NCBI GenBank assembly: GCA_964352475.1
Contig: CAYGSL010000006.1
Span: 62,001 to 126,000, forward strand
DNA: 64,000 bases
Direction: 5' to 3'
Origin: JAUIET01 sp964352475
Lineage (GTDB): Bacteria > Pseudomonadota > Gammaproteobacteria > Pseudomonadales > JAUIET01
The translations under genes were made by a program, and so were the position numbers. The notes beneath the pieces were generated by a model. The model was not told the DNA's origin, ran no database searches, and saw nothing but the letters and a program-made list of their open reading frames with translations. Shown in pieces: positions 8,285-16,732 of the stretch (position 1 is the first letter of the stretch; each line of letters opens with the position of its first letter).

Positions 8285-9283
8285 TTACCTATCGACCGAG
8301 CGCAGTGCTTCCTGAAGAGTGTCGCCTTGTAAAATTGTGTTTAATTTCTTCGCGTAATGAGGATCGGTCGCATAACCCGCGTTCTGCAGCTCTTGCCAGA
8401 ATTGACCAATATTGTCGACAGCATCCACCGCTTTCTGATAACGCGGGCTGTTTTGCAGAAGTTGTACAAAGTCCATCGCACTTTGTGCGAACGAATCATA
8501 GATACGAAAGCTCTCGTATTTGCGTTTTGCAACACCATTCTCAAACTCTACCGTTGGCACCGTGGCAGCACCACCGCTCCAACCGCCGGTCGCTTTTATT
8601 CCAAACAGATTAAACGATGAACTACCGTCCGCTTGCTCAATAAAGTGCTTTCCCCAGCCGGTTTCAAGAGCAGCCTGTGCGAGCAAGGCCTTTGGATCAA
8701 GACCAAGGCTTTTCGCTGCCCCTTTCAATGCAGGCAGCAATGTGGCCACGAAATCCTGTGGCGACGAGAACGCCTGCTTCACATCCTGCGGTAACAAATC
8801 TCCGATGGATGGAACAGTCACTCTTGGCTGCTGATTGTCGGCAACTGTCTTTTCACCGCTGCTCGGCTGCGCAATACTGCCCATTCGCTGTTCTGGATTG
8901 AATGCCAGCACTTGATCCTGCGACTGCGCGGAATCCGGTCTGGAAAATTGTTGCTGCATTTGTCGAAACAATACGTCTGCCAAGCCGATGCCTTTGCCTG
9001 CAGTCAAGTTCAGGCTGAGCTGATTGTCGTACATCTGCTGATGCATATCCGACTCAAAGCTATTGAACAGACCATCTTTTGCAAACACCTGATTAGCGGC
9101 ACGCATGCTTTTCAACATTATGTTGACGAACATTGACTCAAACTGCTGGGCGACGTTTCGCAGCGCTTCATCGCCGTCGATGCGACCTTGCTGCTTGATC
9201 GCGTTCAAGCCTTTGATGTCTGTAAACACCTGACTGTCGGCCAGTGGCGAACGCGTTTGCATTAGGCTGTTTCCGTCTAACAT
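8285..9283 (-). CDS. flgJ: Flagellar rod assembly protein / peptidoglycan hydrolase FlgJ
   Basis: Periplasmic protein that caps the growing rod and opens the peptidoglycan layer. The N-terminal rod-binding domain covers about residues 25-110 (ALRNVAQQFESMFVNIMLKS). A linker leads to a glucosaminidase domain at about 180-330, where ALLAQAALETGWGKH contains the expected catalytic Glu near 205. Two-domain FlgJ is the beta/gammaproteobacterial form. The ATG at 9283 overlaps the flgI stop by one base (TGATG); a second Met eight codons in is possible. Confidence 0.95.
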   Translation of the reverse strand: MLDGNSLMQTRSPLADSQVFTDIKGLNAIKQQGRIDGDEALRNVAQQFESMFVNIMLKSMRAANQVFAKDGLFNSFESDMHQQMYDNQLSLNLTAGKGIGLADVLFRQMQQQFSRPDSAQSQDQVLAFNPEQRMGSIAQPSSGEKTVADNQQPRVTVPSIGDLLPQDVKQAFSSPQDFVATLLPALKGAAKSLGLDPKALLAQAALETGWGKHFIEQADGSSSFNLFGIKATGGWSGGAATVPTVEFENGVAKRKYESFRIYDSFAQSAMDFVQLLQNSPRYQKAVDAVDNIGQFWQELQNAGYATDPHYAKKLNTILQGDTLQEALRSVDR

Positions 9284-10383
9284 CAGATCACGATCAAATT
9301 GGCGTGCAATGCGCCGGCTTGTTTCATGGCTTCCAGAATTGCCATCAAATCACCAGGTGCGGCACCCACCAGATTCACTGCACGAACAATGTCATCCAGA
9401 GATGTTCCAGCCTGAAACTTGAACATCCTGCTGCCTTCCTCGTCTACATCAATCTGGGTATCGGGCAACACAACCGTCTGTCCATCAGACAAGGGCGCGG
9501 GCTGGCTGACCGTAGCGCCCTCTGAAATAGTGACGGTTAAACTTCCGTGGCTGACCGCCACAGGCGTGACGCGAACATTGTTTCCAACCACAATTGTTCC
9601 GGTACGTGAATTGATAATGACGCGCGCCGCTTCGCTGCCAGGCTTGACTTCCATATTCTCCAGCACAGCCATGTACGTTACACGATCGTCTACTTCTGTG
9701 GGTGCTGTAACCTGCACAGAACCCGCATCCAAAGCGCGGGCAACTTCAGGTCCCATCACTTCATTAATTTTTTCCGCAACTCGTTTTGCCGTCGTAAAGT
9801 CGGCGCGTCGTAAATTGAAGATCAAATATTTATTCATCGCAAAGGAATTCGGCACTTCGCGCTCTACTAAAGCCCCATTGGGAATTCGACCTACGCTGGG
9901 CACGTTGACTGTAATTCTCGAACCGTCCGCGCCTTCAGCGCCAAAACCTCCTACAACAAGGTTGCCTTGTGCAACCGCATAGATTTTCCCATCGGCGCCT
10001 TTCAAAGGCGTCATAAGCAAGCTGCCACCGCGCAAACTTTTTGAGTTTCCGATTGAGGAAATTGTGACATCTATGCCCTGACCGGGTTTAGCGAATGGCG
10101 GCAGCTCAGCGTGTACTGCTACTGCGGCAACGTTCTTTAGCTGCAAGTTAGTACCTTGCGGCAAAGTCACTCCAAACTGTTTCAACATGCTGTTAAAAGA
10201 CTGTGTTGTAAACGGCGTCTGAGTGGTTTGGTCACCGGTGCCATCCAGGCCAACAACCAGCCCATAGCCAACCAGCGGGTTGGAACGAACACCTGCAATT
10301 GTGGCGATGTCTTTGAGTCGATCAGCTTGTGCAAGCCCACTGCATAGCGCTATGAATAGGGTAAAACAGTATCTTATTATCAT
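9283..10383 (-). CDS. flgI: Flagellar P-ring protein FlgI
   Basis: Forms the ring around the rod in the peptidoglycan layer. A cleavable signal peptide is visible at residues 1-20, ending SGLAQA. The mature N terminus DRLKDIATIAGVRSNPLVGY and the following GLVVGLDGTGDQT are diagnostic for the family, as is the C terminus DLMAILEAMKQAGALHA. The 366-aa length is standard. It lies between flgH and flgJ with tight coupling to flgJ. Confidence 0.98.
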   Translation of the reverse strand: MIIRYCFTLFIALCSGLAQADRLKDIATIAGVRSNPLVGYGLVVGLDGTGDQTTQTPFTTQSFNSMLKQFGVTLPQGTNLQLKNVAAVAVHAELPPFAKPGQGIDVTISSIGNSKSLRGGSLLMTPLKGADGKIYAVAQGNLVVGGFGAEGADGSRITVNVPSVGRIPNGALVEREVPNSFAMNKYLIFNLRRADFTTAKRVAEKINEVMGPEVARALDAGSVQVTAPTEVDDRVTYMAVLENMEVKPGSEAARVIINSRTGTIVVGNNVRVTPVAVSHGSLTVTISEGATVSQPAPLSDGQTVVLPDTQIDVDEEGSRMFKFQAGTSLDDIVRAVNLVGAAPGDLMAILEAMKQAGALHANLIVI

Positions 10384-10402
10384 ATCCGTACTTCTTAAGA
10401 CC

Positions 10403-11092
10403 CTAAAAAGGCCAAATCGGGTTATTAAAAAACCGGGAAATCCAGCTTAGTTTGTTTGAATCCGCCAACTCACCACGGCCGCTGTAACTGATGTGCGCAT
10501 CGGCTAGTTTGGTAGACACAATACTGTTGTTGGAATCAATATCTTCCGGGCGAATCAATCCGCGTACACGAATAAACTCATCGCCACGATTCAATGTCAA
10601 CCATTTCTCCCCTTGAACACGCAGCAAACCGTTAGGCAACACTTCAGCCACACTTACCGTAATGTTGCCTTCAAGGCGATTGCTCTGGTCGCTTTTGGCA
10701 GATCCACCAAAATCTCGTTGTTGAGAGATGCCGGTTTCAAGGCTATAGGTACCAGCCGACACGGGGGAACCCAGTATGGTTGGCTCGTTAAACGTTATGT
10801 CATTCTCTTTTTTGATTTCAGTATCAGCTGACTTACTTGATGTAGTACGTTCCTGCAGCTGAATTGTCACAATGTCGCCAACGCGAGTCGCACGGCGATC
10901 TGAAAACAACGACAAGCCATAATCCGGTTGGTATATTCCACCTGCATTAGGTGGTGGCGCACGCATGTCTTCCGGACTAACTGCGCCATAACCAGCATCA
11001 CCCGGCGAAGGCGGCAGAATTACCGTGCATGCACCTAAGCCCAAGCTTAGCCAGGCAATGCAGGCCAGCCTTTTACAAGTTCTGACTAACAT
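10403..11092 (-). CDS. flgH: Flagellar L-ring lipoprotein FlgH
   Basis: Outer-membrane ring lipoprotein. The signal peptide ends in the lipobox LGAC with the lipidated Cys at residue 22. LSLFSDRRATRVGDIVTIQL (about 60-79) and VQGEKWLTLNRGDEFIRVRG are family hallmarks, and the protein ends in the expected aromatic-rich tail. Its ATG lies inside the last codons of flgG, overlapping by 20 bases, which implies translational coupling. Confidence 0.97.
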   Translation of the reverse strand: MLVRTCKRLACIAWLSLGLGACTVILPPSPGDAGYGAVSPEDMRAPPPNAGGIYQPDYGLSLFSDRRATRVGDIVTIQLQERTTSSKSADTEIKKENDITFNEPTILGSPVSAGTYSLETGISQQRDFGGSAKSDQSNRLEGNITVSVAEVLPNGLLRVQGEKWLTLNRGDEFIRVRGLIRPEDIDSNNSIVSTKLADAHISYSGRGELADSNKLSWISRFFNNPIWPF

Positions 11093-11858
11093 ACTGCAGC
11101 ATCTGATCGGCGGTTGAAATAACCTTGGAATTCATTTCGTATGCACGTTGCGTGGTAATCATATTCACCAACTCCTCAACTACATCTACGTTAGAGCTCT
11201 CAAGCGAGCCCTGCTGCAGTTGGCCGGCACCCTCCGTTCCGGGTGTCAGAGTCTGCGGTGTCCCGCTTGACGCTGTTTCCTGAAACAGATTTGCACCAAT
11301 CGCCTCCAGGCCAGCCGGGTTTATGAAATCTGTTAGCTGAAGACTGCCTATCTGAGTTCCACCAGGGCTTCCCGGCTGTACAACTGAAACAGTACCGTCA
11401 GTACCGATAGTGACAGATCTGGCATCGTCTGGAATGGTGATGCCCGGTTGCAATTCAAGGCCACCAGCTGTGACCAACTGACCCTCAGCACTCAGATGCA
11501 ATTGTCCGTTTCTGGTATAGGCTGGCGTGCCATCCGGTAGTGCAACCTCAAAAAAACCACGGCCATCAATGGCTACGTCCATTGCTTGCTCAGTCACCTG
11601 AATGCTGCCATTGGTAAACTGCTTCTGTGTGCCAACAACTCGCACACCAGTACCAAGTTGTAAGCCGGCGGGTAACTCACTTACCTCTGATGATTGCCCG
11701 CCAGGTTGGCGCTGAATCTGATACAGCAAGTCTTCAAATACGGCGCGATCTCTTTTGAAACCTATCGTAGCCGCATTAGCGAGGTTGTTTGAGATAGTGG
11801 TTAGCTGCGTGTCTTGCGCATTTAACCCCGTTTTACTTGCCCAAAGAGCTTGATGCAT
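11073..11858 (-). CDS. flgG: Flagellar distal rod protein FlgG
   Basis: Builds the distal rod. It starts MHQALWASKTGLNAQDTQL and carries the flg_bb_rod motif TISNNLANAATIGFKRDRA at about 23-41. It ends in the conserved helix VVEELVNMITTQRAYEMNSK. The 261-aa length equals that of classic FlgG proteins. It follows flgF by 36 bases and overlaps flgH. Confidence 0.98.
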   Translation of the reverse strand: MHQALWASKTGLNAQDTQLTTISNNLANAATIGFKRDRAVFEDLLYQIQRQPGGQSSEVSELPAGLQLGTGVRVVGTQKQFTNGSIQVTEQAMDVAIDGRGFFEVALPDGTPAYTRNGQLHLSAEGQLVTAGGLELQPGITIPDDARSVTIGTDGTVSVVQPGSPGGTQIGSLQLTDFINPAGLEAIGANLFQETASSGTPQTLTPGTEGAGQLQQGSLESSNVDVVEELVNMITTQRAYEMNSKVISTADQMLQYVSQNL

Positions 11859-11894
11859 TTTCTTACTTCCTGTTAGTTATTATTGGCTGTGCGT

Positions 11895-12638
11895 TTAGTT
11901 GGTAGATAGAAGTCGGGTAGCCGCTTCTGTCGTTGAATCAACTGTGGTCAGAATTTTTAGCTGTAATTCGAATTGCCTAGACAGAGACAACACTTCCGTC
12001 ATTGCCTCAACCGCATTGACGTTGCTTGTTTCCAGGTTTCCGGACACAACACTAAGCGTTGGATCGACCGGGAGTGGTGCGCCGTCTCGGGCTTCGAACA
12101 AACCGTCTTCACGTTTTTTCATCGCCTGACCTTCAGCAGAAACCAGTCTAATACGATCGACTGTGCTTAAGGTTTCAGGGCCTTGGCCTAGTGAACGAAC
12201 CGATATTCCACCGTCTTTACCGATTTCAATTTTTTCGGCAGGAGGAATTGCTATTGGCCCACCATTACCCAGTACTGGCAATCCTTCTCGAGTTGTCAGT
12301 TGACCGAGTGTATTGATGTGTAAGTCGCCTGCGCGGGTGTAGGCTTCGCTGCCATCCTTGGCTATCACGGCAATAAATCCATTGCCTTCAATCGCAACGT
12401 CAAGGTCGCGACCTGTTTCCTGCAAAGCCCCAGCACTAAAGTCCGTTTCGTTCGCAAGTGTCGTCGTTGTTACACGACTGTTTTGCGTACCATCTGCCTG
12501 TATGTAACGACTCTGGGCTGCTGCAAAATCCTTCCTGAAACCCACAGTACTGACATTTGCCAAATTGTTGGCATGCACAGTCTGTGCGTCCATGGTTTGC
12601 CGCGCCCCGGCCATCACCGTGTAGATAGCTCTTTCCAT
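11895..12638 (-). CDS. flgF: Flagellar proximal rod protein FlgF
   Basis: Proximal rod subunit. MERAIYTVMAGARQTMDAQT and HANNLANVSTVGFRKDFAAA are typical of FlgF, as is the C-terminal EAMTEVLSLSRQFELQLKIL. The length of 247 aa is normal. It is the first gene after the 422-base flgE-flgF spacer that holds the hairpin array and a sigma-54 promoter, so flgF probably heads a second transcription unit, flgFGHIJKL, whose leader includes the array. Confidence 0.97.
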   Translation of the reverse strand: MERAIYTVMAGARQTMDAQTVHANNLANVSTVGFRKDFAAAQSRYIQADGTQNSRVTTTTLANETDFSAGALQETGRDLDVAIEGNGFIAVIAKDGSEAYTRAGDLHINTLGQLTTREGLPVLGNGGPIAIPPAEKIEIGKDGGISVRSLGQGPETLSTVDRIRLVSAEGQAMKKREDGLFEARDGAPLPVDPTLSVVSGNLETSNVNAVEAMTEVLSLSRQFELQLKILTTVDSTTEAATRLLSTN

Positions 12639-12654
12639 ATCAGCGTCCCGCCCT

Positions 12655-12684
12655 AAAACAGGACACTTCTGCGCCGGGCGTCCT
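12655..12684 (-). terminator. Weak terminator-like hairpin before flgF
   Basis: On the minus strand AGGAC (12684-12680) can pair with GTCCT (12664-12660), followed by GTTTTA. The stem is only five base pairs with a long loop, so it could at best give partial termination. If used, it would release the GGA-hairpin array as a free RNA of about 290 nt. Otherwise the array is the flgF leader. Confidence 0.25.
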
Positions 12685-12951
12685 TAACACTAACGCCAGC
12701 CATCCGTGGCCGGCGTCAGTGGATAATACCCATTCACTTCCTGTGAATGTCGAAGCTTCCTGCTTCTGCAATGCCAGCGTCCTTACTGGCAAACTCGTCC
12801 ATCCGTGAACGAAAAACGGTACCTCCTGTACCGATTGGTTCATCCTTGAACCGAACCATCGCGTCCTGTGACGGTTTTTTGTTGCAACACATCCTGTGTT
12901 GCTTATTATGTCGCCATCCTTGACGCTTTTCTGGCGGTTATTGCTAACCTG
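12660..12951 (-). ncRNA. CsrB/RsmZ-like array of ten GGA-loop hairpins in the flgE-flgF spacer
   Basis: Read on the minus strand, ten consecutive hairpins occupy 12912-12925, 12884-12902, 12854-12876, 12837-12852, 12817-12833, 12796-12811, 12772-12791, 12752-12766, 12731-12749 and 12688-12721. Stems are 4-14 bp and differ in sequence, for example GCAACAC/GUGUUGC, CGGUAC/GUACCG and CAUUCAC/GUGAAUG. Every loop contains GGA, mostly as AGGA. Conserved loops on varied stems are how CsrB, CsrC, RsmY and RsmZ bind several CsrA/RsmA dimers. A sigma-54 promoter at 12962-12977 would start the RNA near 12951. It may be a free sRNA, a long flgF leader, or both. The structure is visible; CsrA binding is inferred. 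Confidence 0.72.
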
Positions 12952-12961
12952 CAAGTAATAT

Positions 12962-12977
12962 TGCAAAGACAATGCCA
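12962..12977 (-). promoter_or_regulatory. Sigma-54 (RpoN) promoter upstream of the hairpin array and flgF
   Basis: On the minus strand TGGCATTGTCTTTGCA has the RpoN -24 GG and -12 GC exactly 12 bases apart and matches TGGCA and TTGCA fully. The predicted start, near 12951, is 26 bases before the first GGA hairpin. Many polar-flagellated species start flgFGHIJKL here with RpoN. Confidence 0.68.
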
Positions 12978-13016
12978 ACCTGGAACTCTTTTCCAGAAAA
13001 GTTAAAAGTTGGCATT
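12971..13016 (-). other. Two-part hairpin after flgE
   Basis: AATGCCAAC (12971-12979) and GTTGGCATT (13008-13016) are perfect inverted repeats. Inside them CTGGAA (12980-12985) pairs with TTCCAG (12991-12996). The structure would form at the 3' end of flgE mRNA, and its 3' arm contains the -24 box of the RpoN promoter. No T-run follows, so it probably stabilises the flgBCDE transcript end rather than terminating it. Confidence 0.5.
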
Positions 13017-13060
13017 TAATCGTCATGATGGCAGTCCTTGGCGTTCCGTAGTTACTGTTA

Positions 13061-14989
13061 CTAACGCAGGTTGATAATGGTCTGAGTAACCGAATCAGCT
13101 GTTTCAATCGTCTTCGCATTGGCCTGGAAATTACGCTGTGCCAGAATCAGGTTCACCAACTGCTCTGTAAGGTCCACATTAGAATCTTCGAGCGCGCCCG
13201 CCTGAATTGCGCCAAATTGACCTGCACCAGGTAAACCGATAATCGGTTGGCCAGATACAATGGAGTCGCCCCAGACCGAATCACCAATGGGTGTTAAGCC
13301 ACCGATGTTCGGAAAACTCGCCAATTGCAATTGGCCCAGACTTTGAGTTTCGCCATTCGAGTATCGCGCAAAGATGCTGCCCGTTTCAGCTACCTCAACA
13401 CCAGTCAGGCTGCCCTTGGCAAAGCCATTCTGGTTCAGGGAGCTCACCGAAAATGTGCCACCAAATGCAGTTGCGCTGGTCACATCAATCAGAAAATTAG
13501 AACTTTCTGCGGGTTCTGGAATTGGTATTGTGGCCGGACTAATTGGCCCTAACGCTCCATTTGGGTTTCCATTGGCGTCGCGAGGAAGCCAATTATCTAT
13601 GACAACATCTGCGGAACCTGCCGCATCGAATGAGCCGTCAGCATTGAACCGAAGCTCAAACACGGCTTCCGCAGGGTTACCTGTGTTATCCAACTGACCT
13701 ACATTTCGCCCATCAATCTGCACGACTGTATTCCAGAGAGTGCCTTCAGGCTCACCGTCGCGGTTTTCAATGCGATAAAAATACTGCACTACGTTGTGAG
13801 AAATGCCTTCAGTGTCAAATATGGTGAATGAGGTTACTGAGTTGTAGGAGTTGGGGTTATCAGGATCAAAACTGTTTGCCGCAACGTTTGCAATTGGTGT
13901 GAGTGCATTAAACACATTGGAAGTGGCCGGGTTGTCCAAGATATCAGGATCATCAGTTATAATCTTAATGAGCCCGCCAACTGTTGCCTGTTGTTGCCCT
14001 ACGACACTTTCGTCAATTGTAACGGTCGGCCCAACTGGATTGCTCAGGTCGTCCAAGCCTTGAACCGTAATCTGTCGGCCACTGCCCACAGAAGCACCCA
14101 CATTAAAAACCAGATCAGCGCCGGTTGAGGCAAACACTTCAATGTTGCCACCGACCACTGAAGCACTCAGGCCACTGGCCAGATTGATATTAGTTGCGAG
14201 TTCGTTAACATCATTACCAGAATAAGTGGAACCATTAATCAGAATTTCGTTGGCGTTAACCGGGAAGGTTGGTGCTGTCAGTAAAACTCTTGTTTCGGCA
14301 GATGCATTCAATCCCTGTAATGCCGTGAACTCACCCGCTATTTGCACTGCGGAAAGATTGTCGGCTGAAGGAATATTCTGCGTAACTCCCTGGTAGTCAA
14401 CAGTACCGGCTGTGTAACCATTGCCCACACCAAGCTGAGCAATCTGCACCCCAACGCCTTGTGTGGTAATTGTCGACGTTCTTCTTTCAAGAATCTCAGC
14501 GCCTGCATCAAGGTTGAATGTCTCATTCACTCTTGTTGTTGGTCTGGGAGAAATGTCGCCAGTGTTTAATAGAAGATCGGTCGCTTCACCAGCAATAGTA
14601 CCGTCTTCATCGGCCAGCAATCCTTGCAGACGCATGCCAGCATTGTTAACGATGAAACCGTCTTTATCGATGCTAAAGATTCCGGCACGCGTGTACGCAG
14701 GCGCGCCATCATCTTCCAATACGAAGAAACCACCGCCGTTGATGGCCAGGTCAAGCGCATTGTCGGTAAAGCTGATAGTACCTTGACCAAATTGTTGCGA
14801 CACTTGTTGCACAACCACACCACTGCCGACGCCATTGCCACCGCTGACAAAAGATGCAGCATAGATATCGGCAAATTCTGCTCGAGATTCTTTAAAACCA
14901 GTGGTCGCCGAGTTTGCGATATTGTTACCCGTTATCTCGAGTTCGGTCGATGCGGCACGCAGGCCACTTAGAGCTGTATTAAAAGGCAT
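13061..14989 (-). CDS. flgE: Flagellar hook protein FlgE
   Basis: Hook subunit. It starts MPFNTALSGLRAASTELEIT with GNNIANSATTGFKESRAEFA at about 21-40, and ends VDLTEQLVNLILAQRNFQAN followed by IETADSVTQTIINLR. These are the D0 signatures. At 642 aa it is much longer than the 400-450 aa of enteric hooks; the extra mass is in the central exposed domains, roughly 160-470. It is the last gene of the flgBCDE unit driven by the RpoN promoter before flgB. Confidence 0.96.
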   Translation of the reverse strand: MPFNTALSGLRAASTELEITGNNIANSATTGFKESRAEFADIYAASFVSGGNGVGSGVVVQQVSQQFGQGTISFTDNALDLAINGGGFFVLEDDGAPAYTRAGIFSIDKDGFIVNNAGMRLQGLLADEDGTIAGEATDLLLNTGDISPRPTTRVNETFNLDAGAEILERRTSTITTQGVGVQIAQLGVGNGYTAGTVDYQGVTQNIPSADNLSAVQIAGEFTALQGLNASAETRVLLTAPTFPVNANEILINGSTYSGNDVNELATNINLASGLSASVVGGNIEVFASTGADLVFNVGASVGSGRQITVQGLDDLSNPVGPTVTIDESVVGQQQATVGGLIKIITDDPDILDNPATSNVFNALTPIANVAANSFDPDNPNSYNSVTSFTIFDTEGISHNVVQYFYRIENRDGEPEGTLWNTVVQIDGRNVGQLDNTGNPAEAVFELRFNADGSFDAAGSADVVIDNWLPRDANGNPNGALGPISPATIPIPEPAESSNFLIDVTSATAFGGTFSVSSLNQNGFAKGSLTGVEVAETGSIFARYSNGETQSLGQLQLASFPNIGGLTPIGDSVWGDSIVSGQPIIGLPGAGQFGAIQAGALEDSNVDLTEQLVNLILAQRNFQANAKTIETADSVTQTIINLR

Positions 14990-15040
14990 TACTTTCTCCT
15001 ATTCCTTTTACGACTTCTTACTTCCGTTTAGAAAGACTGT

Positions 15041-15733
15041 TTAAAATATTTCAGTGACTTTTGACAGCGAGATGGGGCCCGCGCCGGCCACGTTGAGAGT
15101 CACATCACCACTTTGCCCAAGGGTGACACTATCTACGTTACTGTTGAATTCGGTTTCCAAACCTTGTGGTTCACCATTTACTAAGGCTTCTGCTTCAAAC
15201 CGATAATTTCCAGCTGATACCTGATTGCCCTCGAGATCAGTACCATTCCATTTCAGAGGCACGTCACCAGCAGGTATTATTCCGACGGTTTGATTGCGAA
15301 TAACTTCCTGGCTCACCAACTGGCCCGTGGGATCATATACACGAACTTCAATCTGCTCAGTACTTTGCGGCAGCTTGATATTGCCTTCTATGCGGCCTTG
15401 CTCATTGAGCTGCGCGCTGTCAGTAGGCAAGCGCACGTTTCGACCAACCAACGCCGACGCCTGAAGCGCCTGATTGGAGCGCAATGACGTAGCCATATCA
15501 TCCACAGATGCATTTAGGTTCTGAATACCTTCAACCGAGCTAAACTGCGCTAGCTGAGCAATAAACTCGCCATTTTCCTGCGGACTTAGCGGGTCCTGAT
15601 TGCTCAATTGTGTGACCAACAATTGCAAAAACGCATCCTGGCCAAGCTCATTGTCTTTTGGCAGTGCCTGCGATCGATTGCGTGTTGAAATCGCATCGAG
15701 TGCTGAGCTTCCTATTTGATCTACATCTGACAT
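15041..15733 (-). CDS. flgD: Flagellar hook assembly protein FlgD
   Basis: Scaffold that caps the growing hook and is lost on completion. The N terminus has the FlgD signature QDAFLQLLVTQLSNQDPLSP followed by ENGEFIAQLAQFSSVEGIQN. The central and C-terminal parts hold the FLG-Ig/tudor-like beta domains, with WNGTDLEGNQVSAGNYRFE. The length of 230 aa is normal. It lies between flgC and flgE on the same strand. Confidence 0.97.
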   Translation of the reverse strand: MSDVDQIGSSALDAISTRNRSQALPKDNELGQDAFLQLLVTQLSNQDPLSPQENGEFIAQLAQFSSVEGIQNLNASVDDMATSLRSNQALQASALVGRNVRLPTDSAQLNEQGRIEGNIKLPQSTEQIEVRVYDPTGQLVSQEVIRNQTVGIIPAGDVPLKWNGTDLEGNQVSAGNYRFEAEALVNGEPQGLETEFNSNVDSVTLGQSGDVTLNVAGAGPISLSKVTEIF

Positions 15734-15758
15734 TTTCTTTCCTTATTCCAAACCAGGC

Positions 15759-16199
15759 TTACTGACCCAAAGTCAGCAAACGCTGCATCATGGTTTTAGC
15801 GGAGTTCATTACTTCAACGTTAATTTGAAATGACCGCGATGCAGAAATCATGTTAGTCATTTCTTCAACCACGTTAACATTCGGCGTATAGACATAGCCG
15901 TTCTCATCCGCCAAGGGGTGCCCGGGTTGATATCGCGCCACTCCATCAGTCGGATCCTCATAGATGCCTACCACGTCTACTGCCGCTGAACTCTTATCTT
16001 GCTGGCCTATGCTGAAGCCGGCTTTATCCTGCTGCTCGCGAAATATCGCCTGAAATATCGGGTGTCTTGCCTTGTAGACTTCATCCGCAGAGCCAGCGAC
16101 AACTTGTGCGTTCGCAATATTGCTTGCTGTGGTATTCATGCGCAGGGACTGGGCTGTCATGCCCGAACCCGCTATGTCGTAAATTGCGCCTAATGACAT
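15759..16199 (-). CDS. flgC: Flagellar basal-body rod protein FlgC
   Basis: Proximal rod subunit. YDIAGSGMTAQSLRMNTTAS and NIANAQVVAGSADEVYKARH are typical, and the C terminus VNVVEEMTNMISASRSFQIN is the conserved rod helix. The length of 146 aa is close to the usual 134-147. It follows flgB by 46 bases. Confidence 0.97.
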   Translation of the reverse strand: MSLGAIYDIAGSGMTAQSLRMNTTASNIANAQVVAGSADEVYKARHPIFQAIFREQQDKAGFSIGQQDKSSAAVDVVGIYEDPTDGVARYQPGHPLADENGYVYTPNVNVVEEMTNMISASRSFQINVEVMNSAKTMMQRLLTLGQ

Positions 16200-16245
16200 C
16201 GTTTATTCCTTTATTATTTTCTGCGTTTATTCATTTTTTGTTCGC

Positions 16246-16668
16246 TTATTCGCCTTTAATGGCGCCGTTTAAGCTTTTAATGCGGCTGGACAACAAGGTC
16301 ATGCTCGCTTGAAAGTCACCCGCGTTACGCGCGAATCTGGCCAGTTCCTGTTCGGTTTCAACAGTGTTGCCGTCTATACTGGGTTGCGTGGGCTGACGAT
16401 ATTTCAGTTCAACGTCCAACCCCTCAAGCTGGAAGGAGCCATTGGAGTTGCGGCTCATGTGCTTGTCATTGGTTTGCTGAAGCTGCAGCTTGCCGCTGTC
16501 TGATGCTTCTTTTACTTTTCTGAGCACTGAATGGAAATCAATATCACGCGCACGAAAGTTCGGCGTGTCAGCGTTTGCCAGGTTATGGGCAATCACTTCC
16601 GCTCTTTGCGTACGCAGCTTGAGCGCATGCTCATGAACTCCAAATGCATTGTTAAAACTGATTGCCAC
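16246..16668 (-). CDS. flgB: Flagellar basal-body rod protein FlgB
   Basis: Proximal rod protein nearest the MS ring. HEHALKLRTQRAEVIAHNLA and NADTPNFRARDIDF are the family signature, and the C-terminal helix is present. The start codon is GTG at 16668 with AGAGAG upstream. It is the first gene of the flg block, 38 bases downstream of the predicted start of a consensus RpoN promoter. Confidence 0.96.
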   Translation of the reverse strand: MAISFNNAFGVHEHALKLRTQRAEVIAHNLANADTPNFRARDIDFHSVLRKVKEASDSGKLQLQQTNDKHMSRNSNGSFQLEGLDVELKYRQPTQPSIDGNTVETEQELARFARNAGDFQASMTLLSSRIKSLNGAIKGE

Positions 16669-16716
16669 GGTTTAACTCTCTGATACTTGCATAGTTAGCT
16701 TCGACACAGGAGATAG

Positions 16717-16732
16717 AGCAATGGCCGTGCCA
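16717..16732 (-). promoter_or_regulatory. Sigma-54 (RpoN) promoter for flgBCDE
   Basis: On the minus strand TGGCACGGCCATTGCT fits the extended RpoN consensus TGGCACG-N4-TTGCW at every defined position. The start would be near 16706, leaving a short flgB leader. Activation by a FleQ/FlrA or FleR/FlrC type protein is expected, but none is encoded in the window. Confidence 0.87.

Noticed and set aside
12688..12925. CRISPR array, REP/BIME elements or integron attC sites
   Set aside because: Stems differ in sequence from one hairpin to the next and only the loop GGA is shared. CRISPR and REP elements share the stem sequence, and no cas or integrase gene is present.
12640..13119. A 159-codon open frame on the minus strand covering the flgE-flgF spacer
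   Set aside because: It begins inside flgE in another frame, has no ribosome-binding site, and the product has no family character. The hairpin structure explains the sequence better.
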